Origin: an uncultured Bacteroidales bacterium | Lineage (GTDB): Bacteria; Bacteroidota; Bacteroidia; Bacteroidales; Bacteroidaceae | Assembly (NCBI GenBank): GCA_902798685.1 | Contig: CADBXO010000019.1 | Span: forward strand, 1-64,000 | Reading direction: 5' to 3' | Length of the DNA stretch: 64,000 nt | Part shown: positions 16,464 through 26,549 of the stretch, piece by piece | How positions within the stretch are numbered: position 1 is the first letter of the stretch | Layout: each line of letters starts with the position of its first letter | The notes under the pieces: model-generated | Database searches by the model: none | Seen by the model: the letters and a program-made list of their open reading frames with translations, nothing else | Told to the model about the DNA's origin: nothing | Translations under genes and position numbers: made by a program

Positions 16464-16823
16464 TTAACCTTCGCGGCAGAAATCAAGCATTTCCAGAAAG
16501 AGATCTGAGCTGACGCGGCATTCACAAAGTGTGCCGTCCGGGCCGGGTAGCAGGGCATCGGCCTCATCCTTTCCGTTCAGGCACTCGGCCTTGAGAGCAT
16601 CATACCACTTGCAGTTCAGGATGACGGGCCCGAACTGATCGCGTGCGGAATACTGGACCTTGCGCAGCTCTGCCGGGCTCAATCCGCAAAGGGCAAAGCC
16701 AAGGTAAGAGGCACCTGTAAGGCCCCATGCTGCTGCGGCACCGTCAAGATACTGCTGACCGTGGGCCGATGCCTGCGTGCTGAAAGCCTGCTCGAGTATT
16801 GATGAAAACTGAGTCCTGTCCAT
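16464..16823 (-). CDS. Small protein of unknown function
   Basis: A 119-residue protein without signal peptide. The N-terminal part (MDRTQFSSILEQAF) looks helical and the middle has an Ala/Gly-rich hydrophobic stretch, DGAAAAWGLTGASYLGFALCG (about 28-48), that may be buried in a fold or in the membrane. It contains five cysteines (LNCKWYD, AECLNG, LCECR and others) without a clear metal motif. The start at 16823 lies only 6 bp after an exact -7 element, so the mRNA may be leaderless. It diverges from the outer-membrane protein gene at 16917. Confidence 0.6.
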   Translation of the reverse strand: MDRTQFSSILEQAFSTQASAHGQQYLDGAAAAWGLTGASYLGFALCGLSPAELRKVQYSARDQFGPVILNCKWYDALKAECLNGKDEADALLPGPDGTLCECRVSSDLFLEMLDFCREG

Positions 16824-16829
16824 TGACTG

Positions 16830-16837
16830 CAAAAATA
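16830..16837 (-). promoter_or_regulatory. -7 element directly upstream of the 119-residue gene
   Basis: Reads TATTTTTG on the minus strand and ends 6 nt before the ATG at 16823, which predicts a transcript with almost no leader. Confidence 0.55.
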
Positions 16838-16916
16838 ATATAAATGGCGTGAGTATGTGCAACTTCCGATTAAACCATTTGATAACTGCTGTGTCAAAAA
16901 AACAGACTTCGCGCTT

Positions 16917-19900
16917 ATGAGGAAAGCATTTCTGTTACTGACCGTTTTCTCACTGCTCATACCTTCGGTGTGTGCCGCTCAAAAGGATTCCAAGGAGAAA
17001 TCCAAGCTGGACGGCAAGGTGTCAGTCAATGCCCATATCATTGACGGCTCCACCACAGAGAATATGCCTCAGGTAACAGTCCAGCTGTTCGAATTACCCG
17101 ATACCACTTTCATTTACGGAACCGTGACCGACAACGAGGGCTGGTTCAATATAAAGAAGGTGCCGGTAGGAGAGTTCCTGCTGCGCTATTCATTCATGGG
17201 CTATTCCACCCAGGAGTTCAGTTTCAAGACCGTCAAGGAGGACCGCGAGCGTGCCCTGGGCGTATTCAGGATGTATGAAAAGAGCATCATGCTCACCGAG
17301 GCCGTGATTGAGGATGCGCTTCCGCCCACCCAGGTAGTGGATGACACCCTGATGTTCAACGTCAGCGCATTCCGTGTGCCGGAGGGATCGGTCCTGGAGG
17401 AACTTATCAAGCGTCTTCCCGGTGTCGAGGTTGATGAGAACGGAGGCATTACCGTGAACGGCCGCCGCGTTTCAAGAATCCTGGTTGACGGACAGGAGTA
17501 TTTTGGCAATGACCAGCAGATGGCCACCAAGAACCTGCCCGTAAATATCATACGCCGAATCAAAACATACCAGCGTCAGAGTGACCTGTCGCGTATAACC
17601 GGAATCGATGACGGTGAGGATGAGACGGTCATGGATCTGGAGATAAAGCCCAACATGCGAAACGGCTGGCTGCACAATATTGACGGCGGCATAGGAAAGC
17701 CCGTGGGCAAGAATGACTACGGCGAGTGGGTCAAATATCTCTATTCGGGCCGATACACGCTCAACCGTTTCCAGGCCAACACCCAGTTCTCGGTCAATGC
17801 CAACACCCAGAACTCGGGACGCGGTAACGGCGTGGGCTATAACCACCAGGTTGGTGTGAACTTCTCAAAGAACATAGGTGAGCCCTATCCGCGCCGCCGT
17901 AATGAGTTCCCGCTGGTAATAGGCGGTAATATAAGGTATAATGGTTCCACCTCACGTTCGCTCAGCGAGTCGGAGTCAGAGACCTTTACCACCCAGTATC
18001 AGTCAGCATCGTTCCGCAATAACCGCTCCAACAGCAGCAGCGGCAACGGCAGCGTAAACGGCGAGTTTAGAATGGAGTGGATGCCCGATTCATCACTCAA
18101 CATCATATTCCGCCCCAGCTTCCAGATAAGCCGTAACCACAGCGACTCCAACAGCGACCAGGTTACGTTCAACGAGGATCCCTATCTGGCAACCGATATG
18201 ACCGATATCCTTGAGCAGTACGGCTTCCTGCCCGACACCCTGATGGAAAGGATAGGCGTCAACTCGCAGAGAAGCTACAACCACAGCAAGACCGGAAACA
18301 ACCAGATAAACGGAGAGTTCCAGTTCAACAAGCGTTTCAATGACCTGGGCCGAAACTTCACCGTCCGTTTCACGTTCGGCGCCACAAAGGGTACCAATGA
18401 CAGCTACTCCTATTCGGACCAGAAGTATTATCAGCCCGAGACCAAGTCACGCAGCCGAGTCCAGAAACGTTATAATGCCAGTCCTACCGACAACAGCAAC
18501 TGGTCGGGCCGTGTAATGTGGAGCGAGCCTATCGACTCCGGACGCGGTAACCTGCAGTTCAGTTACCAGATACAGGTCAACAACCGTAACCAGAACAGGG
18601 AGACCTATGATTTCACCAAGATGGACAATGACTACTGGTACAGGGACTGGGCACTGCCTGACAACTGGCTTGATTACAGGAGTGACAGTCTGAGCCGCAA
18701 GGCAACCAACGTCTCCCGCAACCACACCTTTACGCTGCAGTTCCGCTACAACTTTGTAAACTCAAATATCAATATAGGCATCAACTTCATGCCGCAGTAT
18801 ACCGGAATGGACAACTTCCAGTATATGGGTAAGGTAATAGGCGATACGTCACGAGTAGTCTACAACTGGAGCCCTTCAATCAACTACCGTTACAGGTTTG
18901 ACCGTCAGAAGAGCCTGCAGTTCACCCTTCGTACCAACACCAGCCAGCCCAGCATGGAGGATATGATGGATATTACCGATGACAGCAACCCGCTGAATGT
19001 ACGCAAGGGTAATCCCGGACTGCTGCCCACACTGCGCAATACGGCCGAGGTCAACTACCAGAACTACATAACAGAGACTCAGAAGACCATCAACATACGT
19101 CTTTCACTTGAGAACTCACTCCGTAACGTAACCCAGAAAACCGATTATGATCCTTCCACAGGCGTATCGGTTACTCAGCCGATCAATATGGACGGCTTCT
19201 GGACCAACTGGAGCGCATCAGGTAACCTGACATATAACCAGACCATACCCAATACCAAATGGCGCTACAACGCCAGCGCCAACGGTTCATACCGTCATCA
19301 GGAGAGTTATATGAGTACGGGTAGGATAGGTCAGTACAATCCCGGCGCAGGTACCGGAGGCGCAGCCGTACTGAGTGCTACCAACACCATATCTGCCGGT
19401 GAGAACGCATCGGTCACCTACCGAAACCAGTGGCTTGAGGTAACGGCAAACGGCCGATTCACCTACAACCACTCTGAGAACAACCAGCGTCAGAACCAGA
19501 ACATGGATACCTATACATTCAGTTACGGAGGCCGTGCCAATGCACGTCTGCCATGGCGTAACCTGAATCTGGGCACTGACCTTACCATGCAGAGCCGTCG
19601 CGGTTACAGCGGCTCCTACAACCGCAATGACCTTATCTGGAACGCCAATGCATCATTCAGTTTCCTCAAGGGTAACGCCGGAACGCTCCAGATACAGTAT
19701 TATGATATTCTGAATGATGAATCAAACGTAACCCGTTCAGTCTCTACGACGGGCCGAACAGATACCAAGAACAACAGCATACACAGTTACATCATGGTAC
19801 ACTTCATACTGCGTGCCAATGTATTCGGAACACGTGCCGCCCGCCAGCAGATGCGTCAGGAAAACCGCGCCATGATGGGTGGCGGCGGAATGGGCGCAGG

Positions 19901-19943
19901 AATGCGCGGCCCTGGCGGCGGAATGCGCGGCGGTAGGCCTTGA
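16917..19943 (+). CDS. Outer-membrane beta-barrel protein with carboxypeptidase-regulatory-like domain
   Basis: A 1,008-residue TonB-receptor-like outer-membrane protein. It has a signal peptide (MRKAFLLLTVFSLLIPSVCAA), a CarboxypepD_reg-like beta domain (about residues 35-120), a plug-like domain with RLPGVEVDENGGITVNGRRV (about 165-190), and a long barrel of aromatic beta strands (OMP_b-brl_3 type). A tail of Gly, Met and Arg (GGGGMGAGMRGPGGGMRGGRP) follows the last strand. No SusD-like partner is near, so it is not a SusCD pair; the substrate is unknown. The ATG at 16917 starts the signal peptide; the open frame begins further upstream at 16857 but those residues are not signal-like. Confidence 0.85.
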   Translation: MRKAFLLLTVFSLLIPSVCAAQKDSKEKSKLDGKVSVNAHIIDGSTTENMPQVTVQLFELPDTTFIYGTVTDNEGWFNIKKVPVGEFLLRYSFMGYSTQEFSFKTVKEDRERALGVFRMYEKSIMLTEAVIEDALPPTQVVDDTLMFNVSAFRVPEGSVLEELIKRLPGVEVDENGGITVNGRRVSRILVDGQEYFGNDQQMATKNLPVNIIRRIKTYQRQSDLSRITGIDDGEDETVMDLEIKPNMRNGWLHNIDGGIGKPVGKNDYGEWVKYLYSGRYTLNRFQANTQFSVNANTQNSGRGNGVGYNHQVGVNFSKNIGEPYPRRRNEFPLVIGGNIRYNGSTSRSLSESESETFTTQYQSASFRNNRSNSSSGNGSVNGEFRMEWMPDSSLNIIFRPSFQISRNHSDSNSDQVTFNEDPYLATDMTDILEQYGFLPDTLMERIGVNSQRSYNHSKTGNNQINGEFQFNKRFNDLGRNFTVRFTFGATKGTNDSYSYSDQKYYQPETKSRSRVQKRYNASPTDNSNWSGRVMWSEPIDSGRGNLQFSYQIQVNNRNQNRETYDFTKMDNDYWYRDWALPDNWLDYRSDSLSRKATNVSRNHTFTLQFRYNFVNSNINIGINFMPQYTGMDNFQYMGKVIGDTSRVVYNWSPSINYRYRFDRQKSLQFTLRTNTSQPSMEDMMDITDDSNPLNVRKGNPGLLPTLRNTAEVNYQNYITETQKTINIRLSLENSLRNVTQKTDYDPSTGVSVTQPINMDGFWTNWSASGNLTYNQTIPNTKWRYNASANGSYRHQESYMSTGRIGQYNPGAGTGGAAVLSATNTISAGENASVTYRNQWLEVTANGRFTYNHSENNQRQNQNMDTYTFSYGGRANARLPWRNLNLGTDLTMQSRRGYSGSYNRNDLIWNANASFSFLKGNAGTLQIQYYDILNDESNVTRSVSTTGRTDTKNNSIHSYIMVHFILRANVFGTRAARQQMRQENRAMMGGGGMGAGMRGPGGGMRGGRP

Positions 19944-20507
19944 TTATTTGAAGAAAGAGAAGTGTACTGAACCGTACACTTTCATATCGGTGAAGCGAGG
20001 ATGATCCTTAAAGTCGTTCTTGCTTCCGTGTTCTAATACGAATATGCCGTCGGGAGCAAGTATGTTTGCTTCAAAAACCAGATCGGGGATATCGGCCAGA
20101 TTCTCCAACTGATAGGGAGGATCGGCAAAGATGAAATCGAATTGTGTGCTGCAGCCGGCTATGTATTTGAACACGTCACCTTTTACGGGAAGACATTTGT
20201 CTGTCTTGACGGTATCCATAACCTTGCAAATGAATGCGTGGTGGGCGGGATCCTTCTCAACGCTTACCACGTGGGCGCATCCTCTTGATACGAGTTCGAT
20301 GCTGATGCTGCCCGTGCCGGAAAAGAGGTCGAGTGCCGTAGCGTCCTCAAGGTCTATCCGGTTTGCCAGGATGTTGAAGAGACTCTCCTTGGCAAAATCA
20401 GTGGTGGGACGTGCACTGAATGTTCTAGGCACGTCCCACCTCCTGTGTTTGTATATACCGCTTATTACTCGCAAAGTATTACTCCCAGTTACCTGAGTTG
20501 TTATCAA
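19944..20507 (-). CDS. rsmD: 16S rRNA (guanine(966)-N(2))-methyltransferase
   Basis: RsmD methylates G966 of 16S rRNA in the assembling 30S subunit, using S-adenosylmethionine. The protein has the Rossmann SAM motif LDLFSGTGSISIEL (about 59-72) and the N6/N2-methyltransferase motif DPPY in FADPPYQLEN. Up to 187 residues fit an ATG at 20507, but the conserved family start is RVISGIYKHRR, preceded by a TTG at 20474; that TTG may be the real start. The ATG version overlaps the upstream gene by 29 bp. Confidence 0.92.
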   Translation of the reverse strand: MITTQVTGSNTLRVISGIYKHRRWDVPRTFSARPTTDFAKESLFNILANRIDLEDATALDLFSGTGSISIELVSRGCAHVVSVEKDPAHHAFICKVMDTVKTDKCLPVKGDVFKYIAGCSTQFDFIFADPPYQLENLADIPDLVFEANILAPDGIFVLEHGSKNDFKDHPRFTDMKVYGSVHFSFFK

Positions 20508-21252
20508 CCTTCATGCCACGATAGCGGCCGCGGTCGTCACAGTCCTCCAGGAGGTTGATGATCTCCTGCTTGTCAAGACCACCGTCCTCGCTCTCAGGAC
20601 CAAGATAGGTTACGAACAATGTCTTAGCCTCAAATGAGTGGTTAACGACACCGGTCTTTGCAGTATCGGTAGCAACTGTCAACTCAAACTCCTTACCGTT
20701 GCTGAAGGGTACATAACGGAGTGAATCCGGATTGATGCGGCCCTTGTAGAGAGAATCGTAAAGGCTTACGAACTCAGTCTCACGGCTGAAGAGGAAATTC
20801 TTTGTTCCGTCCTCGAGGATCTCGATGAAGCCCTCGGTAGCAGCTCTCTGCCAGAGAGTGTCAGCCTCATACTGCTTCTGGGCAGCGCGGCGGCCTGTCA
20901 GTTTTGCAGCCTCCTGCTCAGCGCTTCTGGCCTTTGCATAGAGAGTCAGAACCTTGGTCTCGGTCCAGTTGTTCTCCAGCTGGTCATCTGTGAGCTCACC
21001 GATCTTCTTGGTGATGGGCAGCTGACCTGTTCTGATGAACTCTGCCAGTGAATCAAAGTTGTCGCAGTAACTGTCATGCTGATACTTGTATTCAGTCTGC
21101 GCAGCCTTGATATCCATAAGTGTCTGTATCACAGCCTTGTCACGGAACTTCTTCTCATTCTCAAATCTGATAGGATTCATGATACTACCATAAACAATGT
21201 AGATGAGTGCTACAATGCAGATTGCAAGAAGAATGTTGACGAATTTTTTCAT
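20479..21252 (-). CDS. Membrane-anchored protein of unknown function
   Basis: A 257-residue protein with one N-terminal membrane helix (about residues 4-22, VNILLAICIVALIYIVYGS) and a large extracytoplasmic helical domain. The first helix after the membrane, RFENEKKFRDKAVIQTLMDIKAAQ, resembles the start of pseudopilin-like or coiled-coil proteins, but no prepilin peptidase site is present. A Lys/Ala/Glu-rich coil occupies about 100-150. It overlaps rsmD and has its own -7 element. Function unknown. Confidence 0.7.
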   Translation of the reverse strand: MKKFVNILLAICIVALIYIVYGSIMNPIRFENEKKFRDKAVIQTLMDIKAAQTEYKYQHDSYCDNFDSLAEFIRTGQLPITKKIGELTDDQLENNWTETKVLTLYAKARSAEQEAAKLTGRRAAQKQYEADTLWQRAATEGFIEILEDGTKNFLFSRETEFVSLYDSLYKGRINPDSLRYVPFSNGKEFELTVATDTAKTGVVNHSFEAKTLFVTYLGPESEDGGLDKQEIINLLEDCDDRGRYRGMKVDNNSGNWE

Positions 21253-21280
21253 ATTGGGATGTTTTTTTATTTTCGCATCG

Positions 21281-21288
21281 CAAAAATA
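21281..21288 (-). promoter_or_regulatory. -7 element upstream of the 257-residue gene
   Basis: Reads TATTTTTG on the minus strand, 28 bp upstream of the ATG at 21252. It probably also drives rsmD. Confidence 0.55.
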
Positions 21289-21341
21289 GAACATTTATCC
21301 GTATTAAATAATAAAACAACATTTTTTTGCTTTTCGGAGCA

Positions 21342-22772
21342 ATGATTGACCCTCTATTTCAGGATATTGCCGCCCATTTCCCCTTTGAACCCACATCTGA
21401 GCAGACTGTGGCCATGAATCATTTGGCAATATTCGTTAATAATCCGGCTCCCCGCCAGCTCTTTCTGCTCAAGGGTTACGCCGGTACCGGAAAGACGGTC
21501 ATAATAAGTTCATTGGTACGGACACTTGTAAGCCATCATCGCAGAGTGGTGCTTATGGCTCCCACCGGAAGGGCCGCCAAGGTCTTCTCCAACACATCGG
21601 GTTTCCCGGCCTGCACCATACATAAAAAGATATACCGCCAGAAGTCCATACTGGATGCGGGCAGTTTCCAGCTGGACCGCAACCTGCACGAGCACACCCT
21701 TTTCCTGGTCGATGAGGCCTCCATGATATCAAATGAGGGACTTTCCGGTTCCATGTTCGGCACCGGACGTCTGCTGGATGACCTTGTCAGCTACGTCTAC
21801 TCGGGTGTTGACTGCCGCCTGCTCATGATGGGTGACCAGGCTCAGCTGCCGCCGGTAGGTGAGCACGAGAGTCCGGGCTTATCGGCCCAGGTCATGTCAA
21901 CTTACGGGCTCAACGTGTCGGAGTTCTGCCTGGCGAACGTAATGCGCCAGGAGCAGGAGTCGGGCATACTCTACAACGCAACGCTGCTGCGAGATTTCAC
22001 GATGGATTCGGTCAATATGGGCGGCTTCCGATTCAAACTGGACGGCTTCAGGGATGTGGTCAAGATATCGGGCAGCGAGCTGATTGAGACGCTGAGCGGA
22101 TGCTACAGTCGTGACGGCATCGATGAGACCATGGTGCTGTGCCGCTCCAACAAACGCGCTATTATCTACAACAACGGTATCCGCAGCCAGATACTGGACC
22201 GCGAGGATGAACTCAACCGCGGTGACAGCATCATGATTGTAAAGAACAATTACTATTGGACTGAGAAACTCCTGGCCGATGAGGGGGCCGATTCGTACGC
22301 CAACCTTCCTTCATTCATCGCCAACGGTGACATTGCCGTGATACGCCGCGTGCGCCGCATGCGTGAGCTTTACGGGTTCCGCTTTGAGGATGCCGTGCTC
22401 TCATTCCCTGACTATGATGACCTGGAGATGGATGTCACGCTGCTGATGGATACTCTGCACAGCGAATCTCCGTCGCTTACCCGTGAGGAGAGTGACAAGC
22501 TCTTTGCCGCCGTAATGGAGGATTATGCCGATATTCCCGATAAAAAGGAGAAAATGAAGAAGCTTCGTGAGAATCCTCACTTCAACGCTCTCCAGATCAA
22601 ATACGCCTACGCCGTTACCTGTCACAAGGCTCAGGGAGGTCAGTGGAAGAACATCTTTATAGATCAGGGCTACATCCCTGAGGACGGCCGCGACGAGGAC
22701 TATTACCGCTGGCTTTACACCGCTCTCACCCGCGCCACCCAGACCGTCTATCTGGTCAACTGGCCCGAATAA
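21342..22772 (+). CDS. RecD-like ATP-dependent DNA helicase
   Basis: A 476-residue superfamily 1B helicase. It shows Walker A GYAGTGKTVI (about 45-54), MAPTGRAAKVF (motif Ia), LVDEASMI (Walker B, motif II), MMGDQAQLPPVGEHES (motif III), and near the C-terminus YAVTCHKAQGGQWKN and YTALTRATQTVYLV (motifs V and VI, UvrD_C_2 type). It is shorter than RecD2 and lacks the N-terminal helix-hairpin-helix part, so the precise role is open; it is often annotated as exodeoxyribonuclease V alpha-like. ATG at 21342 gives MIDPLFQ. It converges on alaS, separated by a bidirectional hairpin. Confidence 0.88.
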   Translation: MIDPLFQDIAAHFPFEPTSEQTVAMNHLAIFVNNPAPRQLFLLKGYAGTGKTVIISSLVRTLVSHHRRVVLMAPTGRAAKVFSNTSGFPACTIHKKIYRQKSILDAGSFQLDRNLHEHTLFLVDEASMISNEGLSGSMFGTGRLLDDLVSYVYSGVDCRLLMMGDQAQLPPVGEHESPGLSAQVMSTYGLNVSEFCLANVMRQEQESGILYNATLLRDFTMDSVNMGGFRFKLDGFRDVVKISGSELIETLSGCYSRDGIDETMVLCRSNKRAIIYNNGIRSQILDREDELNRGDSIMIVKNNYYWTEKLLADEGADSYANLPSFIANGDIAVIRRVRRMRELYGFRFEDAVLSFPDYDDLEMDVTLLMDTLHSESPSLTREESDKLFAAVMEDYADIPDKKEKMKKLRENPHFNALQIKYAYAVTCHKAQGGQWKNIFIDQGYIPEDGRDEDYYRWLYTALTRATQTVYLVNWPE

Positions 22773-22774
22773 AA

Positions 22775-22799
22775 AAGCCCCGCTGTCAGCGAGGCTTTG
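22775..22799. terminator. Bidirectional terminator between helicase gene and alaS
   Basis: AGCCCCGCT-GTC-AGCGAGGCT forms a hairpin with one mismatch, flanked by an A-run on the left and Ts on the right, so it works for both converging genes. Confidence 0.75.
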
Positions 22800-22802
22800 T
22801 TA

Positions 22803-25412
22803 TTACTTGATAGTGCTCAAAATTGCGTCAACTGCCTGATGCAGACCGTCGGGGTTCTTACCGCCGGCGGTTGCGAAGTGGGGCTGACCGCCGCCACCGC
22901 CCTGGATGAGCTTGGCAGCCTCACGAACCATCTGGCCGGCGTTGAAGCGTGAGGTCAGATCCTCGCTGACACTTACGGTGAGCATGGGCTTGCCGGCTTC
23001 TTCACTGCCTATTACAACTATGGTTGAGGTGGGCAGTTCAGCGCGGATGCCGAATACCAGATCCTTGACCATTGCGGCCGATGCTGAGATTACAGCGCTG
23101 ATTACCTTGATGCCGTTAATGTCCTTGGCCTGAGCAATCAGATTACCCTTGAGCTGGCCGGCTTTCTCCTTCTGGAACTCCTCGAGCTGCTTTTTGAGCT
23201 GTGCGTTCTCGTCGAGTGCCTTCTTGACCGATGCCTCCAGTGATGCGCCGGGCAGCAGAGCCTTGAGGGAACCGATGGTATCCTGAAGTGATGCTACCAT
23301 ATTCTCTACAGCCTCACCGGTGATAGCCTCGATACGGCGTACGCCGGCTGCGATTGAACTTTCTGACAGAATCTTGAACATACCGATGCGGCCGGTTGAA
23401 GAAGCGTGTACACCGCCGCAGAACTCAATTGAGTTACCGAACTGTACTACACGTACCTTATCACCGTACTTCTCGCCGAACAGGGCGATTGCACCCAGCT
23501 TCTTGGCCTCCTCGATGGGAAGGTCGCGATGCTCCTGCAGGGGCAGGTCCATGCGTATCTTCTCGTTGACCAGACGCTCAACCTGACGCAGCTCCTCATC
23601 AGTTACCTTCTGGAAGTGTGAGAAGTCAAAGCGCAGGCCGTCGGGGCTTACGAGTGAACCCTTCTGCTCAACATGTGTACCCAGAACCTCACGCAGAGCC
23701 TCGTCAACCAGGTGGGTTGCGGTGTGGTTGGCCTCGCAGGCACGACGCTTGTCAGTATCAACGCAAGCCATCATGGGAGCTTCGGGATGCTCGGGCAGTT
23801 TCTTGCAGATATGCACGGGCAGACCGTTCTCCTTCTTGGTGTCAATTATCTCGATTGTCTCGAATTCGCTTACAATAACGCCGGTGTCACCTACCTGACC
23901 ACCCATCTCGGCATAGAACGGAGTCTTGTCAAGCACAATCTGGTAGATAACGCCGCTCTTCTGCTTAACCTCGCGGTAGCGCAGGATAGAGGTCTCATAC
24001 TCGGTGAAGTCATAACCTACGAACTCAGTCTCGCCCTCACGGAGTACAACCCAGTCACCGTTCTCAACGGCGGCGGCGTTGCGGGCGCGTGCCTTCTGCT
24101 TGCCCATCTCCTCATTGAACTCCTCAATGTTCACGGTCATGCCGTTCTCACGAAGGATAAGTTCGGTAAGGTCAAGCGGGAATCCGTAAGTATCGTAGAG
24201 TGTGAATGCGTTCACACCGCTTATCTCTGTGCTGCCGGCTGCCTTGGTATCGGCCATAACCTTGTCAAGCAGTTTGATACCGGTCTCAAGGGTACGCAGG
24301 AATGATTCCTCCTCCTCGATGATAACCTTCTCGATGAGTGTCTTCTGCTGGCCAAGCTCGGGATATGCGTCACCCATGTTGTCGATGAGTACGGGCAGAA
24401 GCTTGTAGAGGAATGCCTCCTTCTGGCCCAGGAATGTGTATGCGTAACGTACTGCGCGGCGCAGGATACGACGGATAACATAACCGGCCTTGGCGTTAGA
24501 GGGCAGCTGGCCATCGGTGATTGAGAAGGCGATGGTGCGGATGTGGTCAGCCACAACGCGCATTGCAATGTCAACCTTCTCATCCTTGCCGTACTGCTTG
24601 CCTGTCAGTGCGCCAATCTCCTTGATGATGGGCTGGAATACGTCGGTGTCATAGTTTGACTGCTTGCCCTGCAGGGTGCGTACCAGACGCTCAAAACCCA
24701 TACCGGTGTCGATAACCTTGGCGGGCAGGGGCTCCAGTGAGTGGTCAGCCTTGCGGTTGAACTGCATGAACACCAGGTTCCATATCTCGATTACCTGGGG
24801 ATGATCCTTGTTTACCAGGTCGCGGCCGGGTACCTTGGCCTTCTCCTCATCGGAGCGTGAATCCATATGGATCTCACTGCAGGGGCCGCAGGGACCGGTG
24901 TCACCCATCTCCCAGAAGTTGTCGTGCTTGTTACCGTTCAGGATATGATCCTTGGGGAGGAACTGCTCCCAGATGGCAGCGGCCTCATTGTCGCGCTCCA
25001 GACCCTCCTCCTTGCTACCCTCGAATACGGTGGCGTAGAGGTTCTTGGGATCCAGTTTGAGAACATCGACCAGATACTCCCATGCCCAGCTGATGGCCTC
25101 CTTCTTGAAGTAGTCACCGAATGACCAGTTGCCCAGCATCTCGAACATGGTGTGGTGGTAGGTATCGTGTCCTACCTCCTCCAGGTCATTGTGCTTACCG
25201 CTTACGCGAAGGCACTTCTGTGAGTCGGCCACGCGGCGGCTCTTGGGGGCGCGGTTACCCAGAATGATATCCTTGAACTGGTTCATTCCGGCATTGGTGA
25301 ACATAAGGGTGGGGTCATCCTTAACGACCATGGGTGCAGAGGGAACTATCAGGTGCCCTTTGCTTTCAAAGAAACGCTTGTATGATTCGCGTATTTCCTT
25401 TGCTGTCATCAT
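22803..25412 (-). CDS. alaS: Alanyl-tRNA synthetase
   Basis: AlaS charges tRNA-Ala. The 869-residue class II enzyme begins with the catalytic core ([20 protein letters not shown] at about 24-43, a class II motif region), then the tRNA-binding part, the editing domain with the zinc set [12 protein letters not shown] and [10 protein letters not shown], and the C-terminal domain ending [15 protein letters not shown]. Two ATGs stand in tandem at 25412 and 25409. It is transcribed away from the M23 peptidase gene, with a candidate promoter at 25523-25530. Confidence 0.97.
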   Translation of the reverse strand: MMTAKEIRESYKRFFESKGHLIVPSAPMVVKDDPTLMFTNAGMNQFKDIILGNRAPKSRRVADSQKCLRVSGKHNDLEEVGHDTYHHTMFEMLGNWSFGDYFKKEAISWAWEYLVDVLKLDPKNLYATVFEGSKEEGLERDNEAAAIWEQFLPKDHILNGNKHDNFWEMGDTGPCGPCSEIHMDSRSDEEKAKVPGRDLVNKDHPQVIEIWNLVFMQFNRKADHSLEPLPAKVIDTGMGFERLVRTLQGKQSNYDTDVFQPIIKEIGALTGKQYGKDEKVDIAMRVVADHIRTIAFSITDGQLPSNAKAGYVIRRILRRAVRYAYTFLGQKEAFLYKLLPVLIDNMGDAYPELGQQKTLIEKVIIEEEESFLRTLETGIKLLDKVMADTKAAGSTEISGVNAFTLYDTYGFPLDLTELILRENGMTVNIEEFNEEMGKQKARARNAAAVENGDWVVLREGETEFVGYDFTEYETSILRYREVKQKSGVIYQIVLDKTPFYAEMGGQVGDTGVIVSEFETIEIIDTKKENGLPVHICKKLPEHPEAPMMACVDTDKRRACEANHTATHLVDEALREVLGTHVEQKGSLVSPDGLRFDFSHFQKVTDEELRQVERLVNEKIRMDLPLQEHRDLPIEEAKKLGAIALFGEKYGDKVRVVQFGNSIEFCGGVHASSTGRIGMFKILSESSIAAGVRRIEAITGEAVENMVASLQDTIGSLKALLPGASLEASVKKALDENAQLKKQLEEFQKEKAGQLKGNLIAQAKDINGIKVISAVISASAAMVKDLVFGIRAELPTSTIVVIGSEEAGKPMLTVSVSEDLTSRFNAGQMVREAAKLIQGGGGGQPHFATAGGKNPDGLHQAVDAILSTIK

Positions 25413-25522
25413 ATCTTATAGTGTGTTATATTTCTTTTTGAGTTTGCAAATATTGAGCAAGCGAGAGTAGAAACAAATTTATTTGTTTTTACCGAGAGCA
25501 GCCAATATTCGCGCCGAAGGCG

Positions 25523-25551
25523 CAAAGGTACAACAAATTTTACTACTTTTG
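25523..25551. promoter_or_regulatory. Back-to-back -7 elements for alaS and the M23 peptidase
   Basis: TACCTTTG on the minus strand (25523-25530) faces alaS, 110 bp from its ATG; TACTTTTG on the plus strand (25544-25551) faces the peptidase gene, 17 bp from its ATG. Only 13 bp separate the two boxes, so the promoters overlap. The left box also overlaps a GCGCC-GAA-GGCGC palindrome at 25512-25524. Confidence 0.5.
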
Positions 25552-25568
25552 CGTGTTGTAATAAGATT

Positions 25569-26537
25569 ATGAGGAAGATTTACTATCAGTACGATCCCAA
25601 CCGCAGGGTTTACCGCAGGGTGTTCCCCACCTTGGGCCAGAGACTTTTCTCCTGGCTGTGGCGTTTCCTGCTCTCCGTGCTGCTGGGTGGAGTCTTCTTT
25701 ATCATCTACTGGTTCGTTATCAGCACTCCTCAGGTAGAGGACCTTCTGGTTGAGAACAGCCGCCTTCAGTCACAGTACCGCGTGCTCTCCCGTAAGGTCG
25801 ATGACGCCCTGCTGGTGCTCCATGACATTGAGGAGCGTGACGACAACCTGTACCGTGTCCTTCTGGAGGCCGATCCGGTTCCGGAGGTGGCACGCCAGTC
25901 AGGCTTCAACGGCACCAACCGTTATGCCGAGCTCAACGATATGTCCAACGCTGACCTGGTGGTGAACACATCACAGAAGGTGGACATGCTCAGCCGCAAG
26001 CTTTACATGCAGACCCGCTCCTTCAATGAGGTGGTGGAACTGTCACGTGAGCAGGAGAACCGTCTGGCCTGCCTGCCCGCCATCCAGCCTGTGTCAAACA
26101 AGGACCTCAAACGTACTGCATCCGGTTACGGATACCGTAATGACCCCATATATCATGTGCGCCGATTCCACCACGGAATGGACTTTGCGTGTGATACCGG
26201 CACTCCGGTTTACGCAACTGCAAACGGCAAGGTGGTATATGCCAAGTGGAAATCAGGTTACGGAAACCTGATTGAGATAGATCACGGTTACGGTTACAAG
26301 ACCCGTTACGCCCACCTGAGCAAGATCCTGGTAAAGGAGGGACAGAAGGTGGTACGCAGTGAGGAGATTGCAAAGGCCGGTTCAACAGGTAAGAGTACCG
26401 GACCTCATGTCCATTATGAGGTTTGGGTGGGCAACAAGGATGTGAACCCCATCAACTACTACTTCATGGACCTGGATGCCGATCAGTATGAGGAGATGGT
26501 AAATCTGGCTGAGAACCACGGTAAGGTATTTGACTAA
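25569..26537 (+). CDS. M23 family metallopeptidase (LytM domain)
   Basis: A 322-residue membrane-anchored peptidoglycan hydrolase or hydrolase activator. A single membrane helix (about residues 32-52, [20 protein letters not shown]) is followed by a coiled coil (VEDLLVENSRLQSQYRVLSRKV) and a C-terminal LytM domain. The zinc motifs are complete: HHGMDFACD (H-x3-D) and HVHYEVW (HxH), so it should be catalytic. It acts in the periplasm, probably in cell-wall remodelling or division. merR-type gene follows after 12 bp. Confidence 0.93.
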   Translation: MRKIYYQYDPNRRVYRRVFPTLGQRLFSWLWRFLLSVLLGGVFFIIYWFVISTPQVEDLLVENSRLQSQYRVLSRKVDDALLVLHDIEERDDNLYRVLLEADPVPEVARQSGFNGTNRYAELNDMSNADLVVNTSQKVDMLSRKLYMQTRSFNEVVELSREQENRLACLPAIQPVSNKDLKRTASGYGYRNDPIYHVRRFHHGMDFACDTGTPVYATANGKVVYAKWKSGYGNLIEIDHGYGYKTRYAHLSKILVKEGQKVVRSEEIAKAGSTGKSTGPHVHYEVWVGNKDVNPINYYFMDLDADQYEEMVNLAENHGKVFD

Positions 26538-26549
26538 ACAATACGGACT

